From Tanypteryx hageni (taxonomy: Eukaryota; Arthropoda; Insecta; Odonata; Petaluridae): 64,000 nt of DNA. The notes under the pieces were generated by a model. That model was given only the letters and a program-made list of their open reading frames with translations, made no database searches and was not told the origin of the DNA. Made by a program: the position numbers and the translations under genes. Position 1 is the stretch's first letter. Every line of letters starts with the position of its first letter. Shown here piece after piece: positions 1 through 11,044 of this stretch. Location of the stretch: assembly GCA_028673005.1 (NCBI GenBank), contig CM054114.1:129848470-129912469 (forward strand), read 5' to 3'.

Positions 1-116
1 TTGTATTGAGCATATTTTTCCTCAAAATAATGGGTCTCAGGACTGAAGAGGCTATGGCAACACTCTCGTAATGAGTGATCAAAACTGCAAAATCGCCAGT
101 ACTTAAGCAAATTTCT

Positions 117-482
117 AAGAAATACAATCGATAAGCAAAAGCCTACGATAAAAATTATAATTGTCATTCCTTTTCTCAGAGAATAGTACAAAACTCGCAC
201 CGATATTACAATTTTAAGATATTTTAATGTGCAAGAGAAAATTACCTGCACGATGGATTTTAGATTTCCCATGTAAATCAAATGAGAAGGATAGTTCCTG
301 GAATCGGACCCGAGACTTCAATCTTCGCAACAAAAACTATCCTTGGGAGCTTGTCCCATGTAGCAAGAGATTTACACCAAGTTTCATGAAAATCGGTATA
401 TTGGTTCAAATGTTAATAGGGGAACGGACAGATAGACAGACAGCCACGACAAAACCATAAGCCTATTTCCATTCTGGAAAGT
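117..482 (-). repeat. Dispersed repeat family, copy 1
   Basis: This segment aligns along most of its length with 20191-20540 and more weakly with 31890-32150, so it is an interspersed repeat rather than unique DNA. Shared landmarks are a run reading GATAAGCAAAA, a block around AGAATAGTACAAA, an ATGAAAATCG block and a GACAGA-rich end. Read on the minus strand, it contains GGTCCGATTCC near 297-312, which resembles an RNA polymerase III B box as found in tRNA-derived SINEs. I see no convincing A box, so the class is uncertain: SINE, or the end of a LINE or Penelope-type element. The short ORF at 227-460 lies inside it and is not a gene. Confidence 0.55.
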
Positions 483-1417
483 AGGCTAATAATATATGGA
501 AGGGTCCTATTTGCGTTTTTGTTACGTATGTTTGGGGTTATGGCATCGAAGTGAGTCTTTACCGTTGGAGGATTCTCATTTCCTGGATTTTTTTCTGAGG
601 CGTACCTCACGTTGCGGTTTTAAATGAAACGTTTTCCTAGTTCAGCCCTTTGATGTTCTATTTTACGAGTGCGGAAAATCCCCAAAATCGGTGCTTTATA
701 TATTGCACGATGGCTGTGTTTTATTACAAGTATTAGGAAGGTTTTCGGAGTTTTTCAAACTGTTCTTATAAGAATGCTTATAAGAAATTGTTGATAAATG
801 AAAAGAAGTAAATAATGACTAATCATCAAGATAAAAACAATGTAAAACAATGCATATAGTAACTTGGGAAAGAAATTTGCTCATTGCTAATCATTTATTT
901 TGGGTTAATGGTTTATCTTTGATAATAAGGAACGTAGGAAACGTTTTTCGTAGCCGCTTTACGGTTTTACGATTTAATGATTTAAAACATTATTCCGCTA
1001 TGACAAATAAAAATCTCTTAAATATTCTTTGATTTGCAAATTACTTAATACTTCAATGAAAATTTCCTTTGAACCCATCCCCGAACGCGCCATAAAATGG
1101 TTGTGTTAGTCTTCAGGTGAACATTCGCTGAAAATTCCAGGCAAATTATATGCATTATTAAATATCTATGCTATGTGGATGGATTTGGATGATGATGATT
1201 AATAGCTTAGTAAACAAGTAACACGTATTAAGAAATATTGATTTGTTACAATTTGATGTAAATCTTAAGTAAATTCGAAAAATATAATTTCCGGGAAAAT
1301 AAGAAATAAAGTCGGCCCAATCACTTTAAATTTTACTGTTAAACTCTATCCAGTTACTACAGATATTCAAACGTTGAGGAAACGTTAGAATTGCTTCCTT
1401 TTATTAGTGCTATAATG
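483..1417. other. AT-rich stretch without recognisable features
   Basis: No ORF above 65 codons, no clear repeat and no RNA gene are visible here. A short ATGATGATGATT run occurs near 1190. It is probably intergenic or intronic. Confidence 0.6.
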
Positions 1418-1720
1418 CAAAGTTTCTCAACCTTTTTGATATTGCGGCCCACTTAAGGTAATGGAAATTATCAGCAGCTCATCTAAACTACAGAAGAAAA
1501 TTCTATAATATTTACTAAAAGTAGAAGGTTATTTAAATAACATAAATGAATGTATTAAAATTGTCATTGGCTATTTAATACGTTTTCTTCTTACAAAATA
1601 TGAAGTATTCCTGATACTTTTGCGACTGTTTTTAAATATCGTTAACCGATTTAATTTTTTCTCCAAAATTCTCGCGGTCCACCTCGAATTCATTTGCTGT
1701 CCACCGGTTGAAAAACGCTG
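1418..1720. mobile_element. hAT-type MITE (303 bp)
   Basis: The left end reads CAAAGTTTCTCAACC and the right end is complementary to CAGCGTTTTTCAACCGG, a degenerate hAT-style terminal inverted repeat. Both ends carry the GCGGCCCAC / GCGGTCCACC block often found just inside such ends. The flanks 1410-1417 (ctataatg) and 1721-1728 (ctgtcatg) match at 6 of 8 positions, as expected for an old 8-bp hAT target duplication. There is no coding capacity, so the element is non-autonomous. The mismatches in TIR and duplication suggest an old insertion. Confidence 0.72.
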
Positions 1721-1782
1721 CTGTCATGGCATATGGAAAATTGACAAAAATAAAAAAATAACAAACATTTATAAATCTAACG

Positions 1783-2126
1783 CAGGGGTGGGCAAACTAC
1801 GGCCCGCGGGCCACATGCAGCCAGCGAGGGCATTTTATGTGGCCCGCGATGCCATTAAAGAAAGCAAACTGTAACATAAAATACAGGTAATTTTGTATTT
1901 ATAGCTTAAAATGATGGTCAGAAAACCTTTTCCAGCGATGTTGTGGGGATAACATATAATTTATTATTGATTTTTACTAACAGGTTCCCTCGCATTATCT
2001 CAAATTACTTCCGATGTGAACCCTAACGTGGCCCTCCGAAGTATTTTCATCTGTTAATGCGGCCCGCCTAAGAAGTTGCAACTGTTACCTAATGCGGCTC
2101 GCCATGTAAAAGGTTTGCCCATCCTG
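1783..2126. mobile_element. hAT-type MITE (344 bp)
   Basis: The left terminus CAGGGGTGGGCAAACT and the right terminus (complement of CAGGATGGGCAAACCT) form a good terminal inverted repeat with the CAGGG start typical of hAT elements. Subterminal blocks are GC-rich (GGCCCGCGGGCCACATG; ATGCGGCCCGCC). Flanks 1775-1782 (atctaacg) and 2127-2134 (atctcacg) match at 7 of 8 positions, an 8-bp target duplication. The interior is AT-rich and non-coding. It sits about 60 bp from the previous MITE but has a different TIR, so it is an independent insertion. Confidence 0.88.
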
Positions 2127-2279
2127 ATCTCACGTCATGGTGAAACGACGAATTCTCGGCTTCAAATTTCTTCGATTCGCCGAACTTTGGTTTCCTTAGC
2201 AGGAATATATCGAGCAAAGTTTCTATTTCAAATAATAAAATTCGAGTTATCAGAACATATGAAAGAGGGTTTCGGGTTA

Positions 2280-3080
2280 AAGTGGGTCGCGGGAAATTCT
2301 CGTTTCCGTCGTCTCTGACGTGCGCTCGCGTTTATGAAGCGAGCACTCTTCTCGCGATGCCTCGCGAGAGCTAGGGATAAAAACGAACAATAGAATCGCG
2401 CCGTCCGCTTCGGCGAGATAACCTCTATTATCCTCACGTGTTGACCTCGCCTATTATGTACCTCGAAGCGCCGCTAGCGTATTTCCCGTCTCTCCCGCCC
2501 ATTTTCCTTTGGCGCGCTCTTGATGGCTCCTCGGAGAGGACGTACGTGTCCGTTCGATAGCCGTTGTATTAGTCCTGGTACGCTTTCGAATCGTCCATTT
2601 GCGTCTCGCTAATCGATATTCCATCAGGGGATATACGAAACGAGAGGGCGCCTTTTTTCATTCTTCCCATCCTTCTCCTCCGACCGTCTTTTGTCAGCGG
2701 TTCAATTCGGAAAAAATAAAACGCCGTGAAGTGATTGAAGAATGAGATAGCCGGGACGCAATGCGGGGTTAGACGAGTTCCCGAGGTTTATTTATTTATT
2801 TTTTTCCTCGTTATTACGCGACGTAATTGAACTGCGCGGTTTCCTGCGGACAAAGGGATCGACTCCTCGGGCACTGGAATTCTCCCTTTCGGCGCCGGAG
2901 GTTTCGGGCTAAAAAAATGGAATAAAAGAAGAACGACCCAGCGTCCCTTCCTTTTGCTTCAGGGCGCGAGAGGAATTTTATTAGGGACAGTAGACGTCAG
3001 GAATCTGGCAATAAGTAATGATAAAAGGACCGAATGGGAACGCTCGATCGAAGCGACTCATTATACATGAAAGGACGTTG
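2280..3080. other. CpG-rich patch with two adjacent hairpins
   Basis: The stretch is GC- and CpG-rich compared with its surroundings. It begins with two neighbouring hairpins: GCTCGC (2324-2329) pairs with GCGAGC (2339-2344), and TCTCGCGA (2350-2357) pairs perfectly with TCGCGAGA (2362-2369). The only ORFs are short and overlap in several frames. It could be a conserved regulatory region or an untranslated exon; the sequence alone does not decide. Confidence 0.35.
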
Positions 3081-3543
3081 AGGAGGAAAACACACAACGA
3101 TCCCTTTGAGTGCCAATAAGATTTCTTTTTTAAACGGAGAGTAGTTAATTGTTTGACGGAGGTTGTTTGCATAGTAATTTCCTTACAATTGGTGGTTCGA
3201 TAACTGCCGCAGACCTCAAATTCTTTTATTTTCGTATCCAGTATTGTCCATAGGCCAAGGGTGATTGTCCTCGGCGTTGCAAATTATATCTGTCAAATCA
3301 AAAGCAATGTCTATCAGCGAAAGAAGCGTTATTGTGTCGAAGAATATTTTTGCGATAAAACATTTTGTAACTATAACTTTTTTTAAATTGCGCATTCTCA
3401 TCTTGTTCTTGGTCGTAATGGGATCTAAAAAGTTTGTTTCTTGAATTAAATGCGATTCTGACAAAACTTGCTATTAAAAAATGCTTAATCATTTTTTGAC
3501 AAATCAGAAGTCATTTGCGTCATGCTGTGTATTTAACGCACAT

Positions 3544-3605
3544 CGGGGGGTTCTCAAATTGTGGTCTGTGGACTTTCTATAGGTGGTCCGCTTTTGTTAT
3601 TAAGG
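3544..3605 (+). mobile_element. Possible hAT terminus (fragment)
   Basis: GGGGTTCTCAAATTGTGG followed by TCTGTGGACTTTC and GGTGGTCCGC resembles the left end of hAT MITEs. I could not find the matching right end or a target duplication, so this is at best a truncated or decayed copy. Confidence 0.3.
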
Positions 3606-4930
3606 AGAGAAGCGATTGTAATGAAGGTGGGCGGCAAAACAGAAAGCTGATAACAGATTTCAACAGAGGGAATCCATTCGGTAGTCGGTAATGGTTATGT
3701 TATTGCGTGATCCATTTTTATATTATATTCCGGTTGGTGGCCCATGGTTACATTATATTCTAGAGATCGGTCTCTGGCAATGTTCTATCCAAGTTGTTGG
3801 TTCGTAAGTGTAAAAAAAAATTGAGATAGATTCTCTAGCGTTTATGTACTTTCGGTTCAATTGATGGCCGGTGAGTAGAAAAGTAGATTGCATACATATT
3901 TTGATAGAAGCAAAACTAAAAGACGCGAAACTATTACAAAATTCCGTTCAGGTTTTTCCACTGAGGAACGCCTGGACAATTGAACATATAACGGAGTTTA
4001 ATACCGCCAAATCACCAAAATCTAGTAGAATTGACGCGTTTAATGGAAATGGCGTTCTTGTAAACGTTAAAACAAAAAAATAATAAAAATTCTACTGACT
4101 TCAGCAATTGTAATTTCACGGGGAATCTTTGAAAAAATTTCTCTACGTAAATGACAGAAAATGACGAATCGAAATCAGTTGAAAGCAAAAGAAAAAAAAT
4201 CCGTCCACAATTGAGTCGCTCCACTCTCCCGATTCCTCCCTTTTGATATCACGGATTTCCTGAAATTCGTTTCGAGATGAACTCTCTTTGACGGGACAAT
4301 TAAGGCAGCGATAGACACATGCATTAATTATCAAATAAGGAACTGCTGACTTAGAAATTCGTATAGTCTTGAATACATTTATTTCCGTGTGATTGGATCT
4401 TTAATTAATAATAATTAAAGGTCGTTTTATTAATAGACTCCGGAATCTTAAAAACGTCCTTTTTTCATTAAAAATCATTTCAATTTCCATAAAACTGTTA
4501 AAACTAGATTTTCCATCCTGTTTAGTAGGATTTTACTCTAAAAAGAGCGCTAAAAATAGTATCTCCTCGTAATTAGTCGTGGATCTTCAGAGTTACTACG
4601 AACAACGGAGGTTACTAATCCACCGATATGCACGTAATACGCGGATGACGAAAAGGTTTCTATAATAGACTATTTGACATGCGTTTATTCATTATGTTTG
4701 CAATATTATCTTATAAAATTCGTGTAAAGTGTTCCCTGAAAAAGGTAAATTACCAATGAATTTAACTAATAAACATAGATCTTAAGTGCGGATTAATTAG
4801 TGCGTAATACTCAGCAGTGACAATCACGGAGATGACTCACAGCGCTATTAGCTCCGTCTGCCTTTGCTCCAACGTAGAAAAGCATGCATTCAACTTTATC
4901 GTATTCAGCAGAGAATTATCGAGCTCTCTC
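3606..4930. other. AT-rich stretch, no features
   Basis: Short ORFs at 3871-4083 and 4012-4224 overlap each other on opposite strands and show no recognisable protein. No repeat or RNA gene is seen. Confidence 0.6.
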
Positions 4931-4937
4931 TTATGGC

Positions 4938-5092
4938 TGGATTGTAAAAGTGAAACCATATTATCTCTCCAATGGCCATAAAAATGTAATGAAACCCGAT
5001 GGGCATCACGGTCACAAAGCAGCCGCTGTAGCCGAAATGTGTATCTGTTTTTTTAACCTTTGGAGAGATGTTATTTCACTTTTATAACAGAA
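4938..5092. repeat. Imperfect inverted repeat
   Basis: The left arm around 4945-4975 (TAAAAGTGAAACCA ... CTCTCCAATGG) is repeated in inverted orientation at about 5052-5090 (complement of TAAAAGTGAAATAA ... CTCTCCAAAGG). The loop contains GCTGTAGCCGAAATG near 5024-5038, which resembles the core of the small structured repeat seen at 10147, 11003, 59128 and 60506. It may be a foldback element. No target duplication was established. Confidence 0.45.
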
Positions 5093-8000
5093 TCGTATAA
5101 ATATTTGACAGTTGTTTTTTTGAGTTGACATTTAAAAATAATGCTCGAATAATGAAATTTATTTTCAATATACAAATTATGAATAGGTACTTTAATTTGG
5201 GTTCCTGATGAAATTGCTAAAACTGAAATTGTAGCTAAAGCATATCCTAAAAAGAAGTAATTTTCGAAGAGCTAAAAGCGACAGATACAAGTTGTGCATA
5301 AACTCGATTGATGTAATGTTGTTGCGAAGGAAGTTATAATTGTTATAGTTTTAATACGTCTCAATACATTGTTTATAGACTAAATGACAAATGCAGTAAG
5401 CTTTTCTTAAAAAATGCATTCCTTCTCGGGAGAATTTGTAGTGTTTTATTTATAAATCGACTACTTTCTTTATTCATTCTATACTTCAGAAGGGAAAAGG
5501 AGAATTTGTTATTCGCAGCTCAACATAAACTATAATGTGGAATTTACTGCCTTAGAAAATGACATCACTCTCGATTGAAAAATACGAGAGACTTCCTGAA
5601 AATGACAGGAATTCGAATATATAAGCGTAGGGGATTAGAGAAAAAAATATTCCCCGTTTTTCTATTTCAGAGCAGTACATATAAATCTCTATTTCAAGGT
5701 AGATACTTGGTCATTTTTGATCCGAAACAAATGAGAAAATCATGACTCTGAGTAGAAAACTTTGAAGTCTTAAGATTGGCATTAAAAGTTTCCGGAAAAC
5801 TTCAAGTTTCGCGTGTTATGTTTATCGAATGAAAATAGACACGGGCAATATGAACATCTATAAGTAGACATTTTTTTAAATAACTTCTTTCCTTTGAGAT
5901 TCCGCGGAACTTGCGAAATTGCAAAATAGCTTTTCCATCTCCTTTTTCATAACTGCTGCTCCCCGTGGTTCTTTCTCCGACTCTGATCTAAAAATACGGA
6001 CTAGTGGAGTCTAATAGAAAAACTGGACCCTCGATGGAGGGAAAGAGAGCGAGAAAGAGTAGGAGGAGAGAGAGAGAAAAGGAAGAGGGAGTGAGGGAGA
6101 TATATAGAGAGAATTTTCCAGACTAAAATAGTTTGTAAGTTTCGTAGCAGCCGGGTTAGCTCAAAATCCAGAGGAATGAATTATTTATCTCTTTTGAATG
6201 GCGTTAAGATAGAAAGAGTGAGAGGAATGAGGAGATATGGAGTGGGTAGGAGTTAATAACCCGCAGAACTCAATTCGATAACATTTATGAACGTGATGGG
6301 TTCCAAAATTTTCTAAATTTTTAAATCTTCCTTCTTTACATCCTTATCGTTTTTATCAAACTTGTCTAAAACTTTTTTGCGTTAAAATATCACAAACATC
6401 GGCGGAAGGGCCAAAAATATCAGATGGGTTAAATAAGTAATATATAAGACACTCAAATGATCAAAAGGCTAAAGGCTTGAGTGACTGCCTCATGAAAGTT
6501 CTCAAACAAGAGCTAAAAGCAATTAGCTTGGTGACATGGGCATTGGTTTGCTGCAATTGTACAGGAAAAATGGAGCTCCGTGTTCCAAATTATTTCGAAA
6601 ATATACAATTTTCTCGATTATGGCTTTCATATCGATGATTATATAGCATAAAGTAAGTGCCCGTCAAAGATTAAGGGACATGAATTTTAATATTCTCGAC
6701 TTAGAACATAATGTACTCATTCGTATGGATATTAGGATTGAGGCAACAATAGAAGTTCGGGTTTTGACAACAACATGCTTGACAAGGCAGCAAACGGTTA
6801 AAATATAATTTTTTCTATAATATGTAATTTAAAAAATGAACTAGAGCGATTTCGATTTGGTGGTAAAATTCGACGATATGAATAAGAAACTGAATTCATC
6901 CTTCCTTTAAAAAGTCACAATCGGAAATCCAACGTCAATTTTTCTCATTTTAATTTCCATAAGGATGAAAATTTGCACGTCGAAAAATCGCGTTTTACGT
7001 CTTATCCTACGGGAAACAAATTATTTCCTCGAGTCGAAACCGGATCTTTTTTGAGATCTTTTTCGTCATTGACTCTTAGTGCGCCATTGAAGTATTTCCA
7101 CCACATCTGTCTTCTATCTAGTTTGGAAGTTTGTTGAAACCAGTTTTAAAAAAAGCGTCACACACAAAGTAATAAAAGGAGGATTAAAATTCGTCGAAAA
7201 TTGCGAAATAGATATGTTTTCTTTAAAAATCGATTCCTCATTACGTTTTTTGTTTCTTCTCCCCAGCCGTCCTTTTACGCGTTATCTGCCGAGCTAATAA
7301 ACATTACAGGGCGTATTTCATGATACAAGAGCAAGGCCCGCCAATATGCACATTGTTAACCGTCGCAGGCATTATTTTGTGGAATATTTCCACTTTAATT
7401 TGAAATTATAACTTTTTACTTTAGAATACAATATAAACGTTGTTATTCCGTCAAATTTACGTTAGCGGTAACTGAAATAACGGAATTGCACGAAAATATT
7501 ATTTCAGCATTATCAATAGTCAGACCTACTTGTCAGTTTCAATTGGTTCATTTATGAGTCATGAAATATTTAGTAAACTTTTGATACGTTCCTCTATGCA
7601 CGCGAGTGCTTGTAAACATGCGTGTGTGATTGCTTTCCAAGGCAAAAAAGGCAGCGGGTCCGCACCAATGGCTGATACAAAGGGGGTGGAGGATAATAGG
7701 GTAACTACCCCTCCTAAGGGAGATGATCTATCTTAGTTAAAATATTATCTCAATTAATTTACATATTTTATATTATAGACATTCTGGAAACATTTTGCCC
7801 GGCATATTTATTACAAAGAGATGATATTATTTAGCATAAATAGGTGTCAGTAAATATGTTTGTTTTCTTATTACCCGCCTAAGTTACACACCAAGATCCG
7901 CGCCTGGTACGCACTGGTGCATGATATTACTTGTCATTTCCTCAAGAAAAGCAATGCGCATTGCTTCCCTGCGTTAGCCGCGTAAAATATTCACGGGACT

Positions 8001-8150
8001 CACGCCGTTTAAGAATTCCCTTTTTTGTTACTCTGCTATACGTTCTCTTTCTCTCCTTTCGCTTCCTAAAGCGTCGTGGAAAACAAATGAGGTTTTAGTC
8101 GAGCATGGTGTACGAAAGCTTTTCGAACTAAAATAGGCATAAGAGGAAAG
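5093..8150. other. AT-rich stretch with a short GA-rich run
   Basis: A purine-rich run (GA-type low complexity) lies at about 6038-6115. The 68-codon ORF at 7530-7736 has no recognisable features; its 3' part covers a G-rich/C-rich imperfect palindrome near 7680-7715. Nothing else is supported. Confidence 0.55.
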
Positions 8151-8440
8151 CACAGAAGATATGATAGAGAAATGTATTCAAAGATGAGGGAAGCTATAGA
8201 GAGGGATAAAGGAGAGAGAACAAAAGAGTGTGTGTACGCGAATTTATTATTCTTATCCAAGACGTGCTGCCAAATGAGAGGTGAATAGGGGGAGGGGAGA
8301 TGGAATCGTTGCCTTTTATTTCCCTCGCGTTTCCCCTTTTTTTTTCTCCCTCTCCAAAATACTTTTAAAAGGCTCTTCATTTTCTGAGGGACCCTTAGAG
8401 GCCAACGCCACTTATGCATATCGCGAACCTGGAACGCACT

Positions 8441-9435
8441 TTCCTCACTCTCTCCCTCTCTACTATCTCCCTCTATACCACTCTCTGCTCACTTCTAGTC
8501 ACTCTCTCTAATCTACATATAGTATTTTCTCTACCTCTGCCTCTCTCTCTTTCTCCCTCCTTCCTCTCTCTCTCGCTTCCTTTCTCGCTCTCACCCGTGC
8601 TATCTCCCTTTCCTTCTCTCTGCCCTTCCTCTATCCCTTCCCTCATTCCTCTCTCTTTTCTATCCTCTCCCTCCTTTCTGTCCTTCCTCTCTCTCCCTTC
8701 TCCATCCCTCGTCCTTCCTTTTTCCCTCCTTCCTTTCTCTCTCTATTACTTTCTCGCTCATACCCGTTCTATCTCCCTCCCCTTCTCTCTCTCCCTTTTT
8801 CATCTATCCATTACCTCCTTCCTATCTTCCTTTTCCCTCCCTTCTCTCTCCTCTCTCCCTTCTCTCTCTCCCTCTCTCCCTTCTCTCTCCCTCCCTTCTC
8901 TCTCTCTCCCTTCTCTCTCTCCCCCTTATCTCTCTCCCCCTTCTCTCTCTCCCTCTTCTCTCTCTCTCTCCCCCTTCTCTCTCCCCCTTCTATCTCTCTC
9001 CCTTCTCCCTCTCTCCCTTCTCTCTCCCTTCTCTCTCCCTTCTCTCTCCCTCCTCTCTCACTCCTCTTCCTTCTCTCTCCCTTCTCTCCCTCTCCTTCCT
9101 TTCTTCCTCCTACCATTGTCCCTCCTTTTCTCCCTCTTTCCCTTCTCCCTTTTTCCTTTCTTTCTCACTTCTTTCTCTCCCACTCCATCTTCTTTTCTTT
9201 CTTACTCCCTACACTCACTTTTCCCTATCCTTTCTCTCCTCCTCTCTTTCCCTTCCACTCTCCCTCCCCATTTCCCTTCCTATCTTCCCCCTCTCCCTCA
9301 ATTTATCAACTACTCCCTCCCTCCTAACACTATATCACTTTCCCTTTCTTTATCTACTCTCTTAAATTCCTTCTTATTCACTCTCTCCCTTTTTTCTCCT
9401 TTTCTTGCCACTTTTTCTTTCTCATCCTTTCTTCA
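8441..9435 (+). repeat. 1-kb polypyrimidine (CT-rich) tract
   Basis: Almost every base on the plus strand is C or T for roughly 1 kb, built from short variable units such as CCCTTCTCTCT that are most regular at about 8840-9060. It leaves a 359-codon ORF open (Ser/Leu/Pro/Phe only), which is a composition artefact. A shorter purine-rich stretch at about 8160-8310 precedes it in inverted sense. Such tracts can form triplex (H-DNA) structures; that is general knowledge, not shown here. Confidence 0.9.
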
Positions 9436-10146
9436 TTACTATTTATCGTATATCTTCCTTGAATTCTTAATGAATTTTTTATTTATCGGGTAAAACTTTC
9501 CGTTGGACTCACCAACCTCAATTCTTTCTTCGGCTCCCTAGCCCTAAGGTGATTCCGCGAAATTTATTCGACGGCGCGTTTGGAAAGTGTAAGTATCCCA
9601 TCGTGAAGTGCTGCTTATATGCATAAATCGCCATTGATTTTTTTTAGACGATTGCAGCTCGGATTCACCGTTATGGATTTGACCCTGTTTAATTTTGTAC
9701 TAGAGGACTTTTCCGATCCTTTCTTTCCAAATAGTAGAGCTAGAGGCAGAATAAAGTGCAGACAGTGTTAATAAATATTTATTTTCTTTGAATTTAATTT
9801 TTTTCATAATCGCTGATAGTTTGCTTTGGCAAACTTCGTGCTAAGTCGATAGCTAATCATAAATCTGCAAATTAGTTTTATTTTTATAAAAGGTAGATCA
9901 TCGTTATATGTCAATAAACGTAGGAATATGTTTAATTATCTCTCTAAATACTACTGATCTAATGTTTTGTTGTTCCAAAAATAAATATTTTAACTTTTAT
10001 GGCGACCTCCAAGCTCCGCGTTAAGGGGTTCATGAACTCTACTCAGAAGAAAATTGTAGCGTAGCGGGTGATGGTAAGATACATAATTAAACATGGACTG
10101 TAATTCAACAGGGAATTATCGGGAACTACTTTAGAATATATACATT
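9436..10146. other. Stretch without recognisable features
   Basis: AT-rich, with no ORF of note and no repeat recognised. Confidence 0.6.
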
Positions 10147-10190
10147 CGACGAATTACCACTGAAGACGGCTGCTTGGTAGCCGAATTGCA
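10147..10190 (+). repeat. Small structured repeat, copy A
   Basis: About 43 bp with CGACGAATTACCACTGAAGA followed by CGGCT-GCTTGGT-AGCCG, a 5-bp stem with a 7-nt loop. It matches the copy at 59128-59170 (minus strand) nearly base for base and resembles those at 10925, 11003 and 60506. The order CTGAAGA, stem, GAA is reminiscent of the conserved core of hammerhead ribozymes (CUGANGA, stem II, GAAA), but the last conserved base differs and the other two stems were not identified. Confidence 0.55.
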
Positions 10191-10922
10191 CAGCTGGTTC
10201 TTTATAACCTTGTTGTGTCTATTGGTGATACCTGGGACAAGTAATTTTTAAGTCCTTGTTCTTGAATGGAAAGTAATACTTAATAATCGATGTGAACGCC
10301 TCGCATCTTAATCCTTGACGACGTGCTTCTGGGATCTTCGAGCGCAGTAATTAGCGTACTCAAAATATATATTGCAAGATACTATTGTAAAATCTAAATC
10401 GTAGAAAAATAGATCAAATCCCTTAAAAATGTGATCAATTATTTCGGTTAACTTTAATTTTCTCTCTTTTTAGTCAATGGTAATTAACTGCAACGTCAGC
10501 CATAGATTTGGGCCGAGCGCGTTAGAGACATCAAAATAGTTGATGTTCTTAACAGAGTAGGATAGATTGTTATACATCAGAATACTTTGGAGTGTATTTT
10601 ATGTTTAGTGCTGAATTTATGTCTTCTTTCTCTATCACAAATTATTACTAAAGCCTTTTGCGTTATTTGAAAACTGGTGCCAGCTCATCGGATATGTGTT
10701 GGAATGAAAATTTGAGCTGTGGTTGATCATACAATCAGATTAATAAATGTCTACTTTGTATCATCTGTTTATGGCAATTTGGTACAATGTTTATTTTCTT
10801 CATATGTGGTAACTCTTTCGGCTTCGTTATGTGGCTGCTAGTCTACAATGTGAAGGGGACGAACTTAAATAAACAAACAAATAAGCGGAAGACATAAAAA
10901 TGTCGCGGAAGCCAGATGCTCG

Positions 10923-11044
10923 ATTCAGCTAAAAGGCAGCCTCCATCAATGGTTACTCACCAATGGCAAACAGTAAAAAAGAGTCTTATATAATCTATTA
11001 TAGGCGAATCGCCATTTCTGATGGCTGCTTGTTAGTCGAAGTGG
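10923..11044. repeat. Inverted pair of the small structured repeat (copies D and E)
   Basis: Copy D (10923-10970) reads on the minus strand with ATTGATGGA, then GGCT-GCCTTTT-AGCT. Copy E (11003-11044) reads on the plus strand with GGCGAATCGCC, CTGATGGCT, a GCTTGTT loop and AGTCGAA. The two face each other about 30 bp apart and could fold into one long hairpin. In both, the short stem is kept through a G:U-type change. Confidence 0.5.

Noticed and set aside
7660..7930. Possible MITE with ends near 7650 and 7900
   Set aside because: The imperfect inverted similarity is short, and no target duplication could be matched.
8414..9493. 359-codon plus-strand ORF
   Set aside because: Made almost only of Ser, Leu, Pro and Phe from a CT-rich tract; composition artefact, not a gene.
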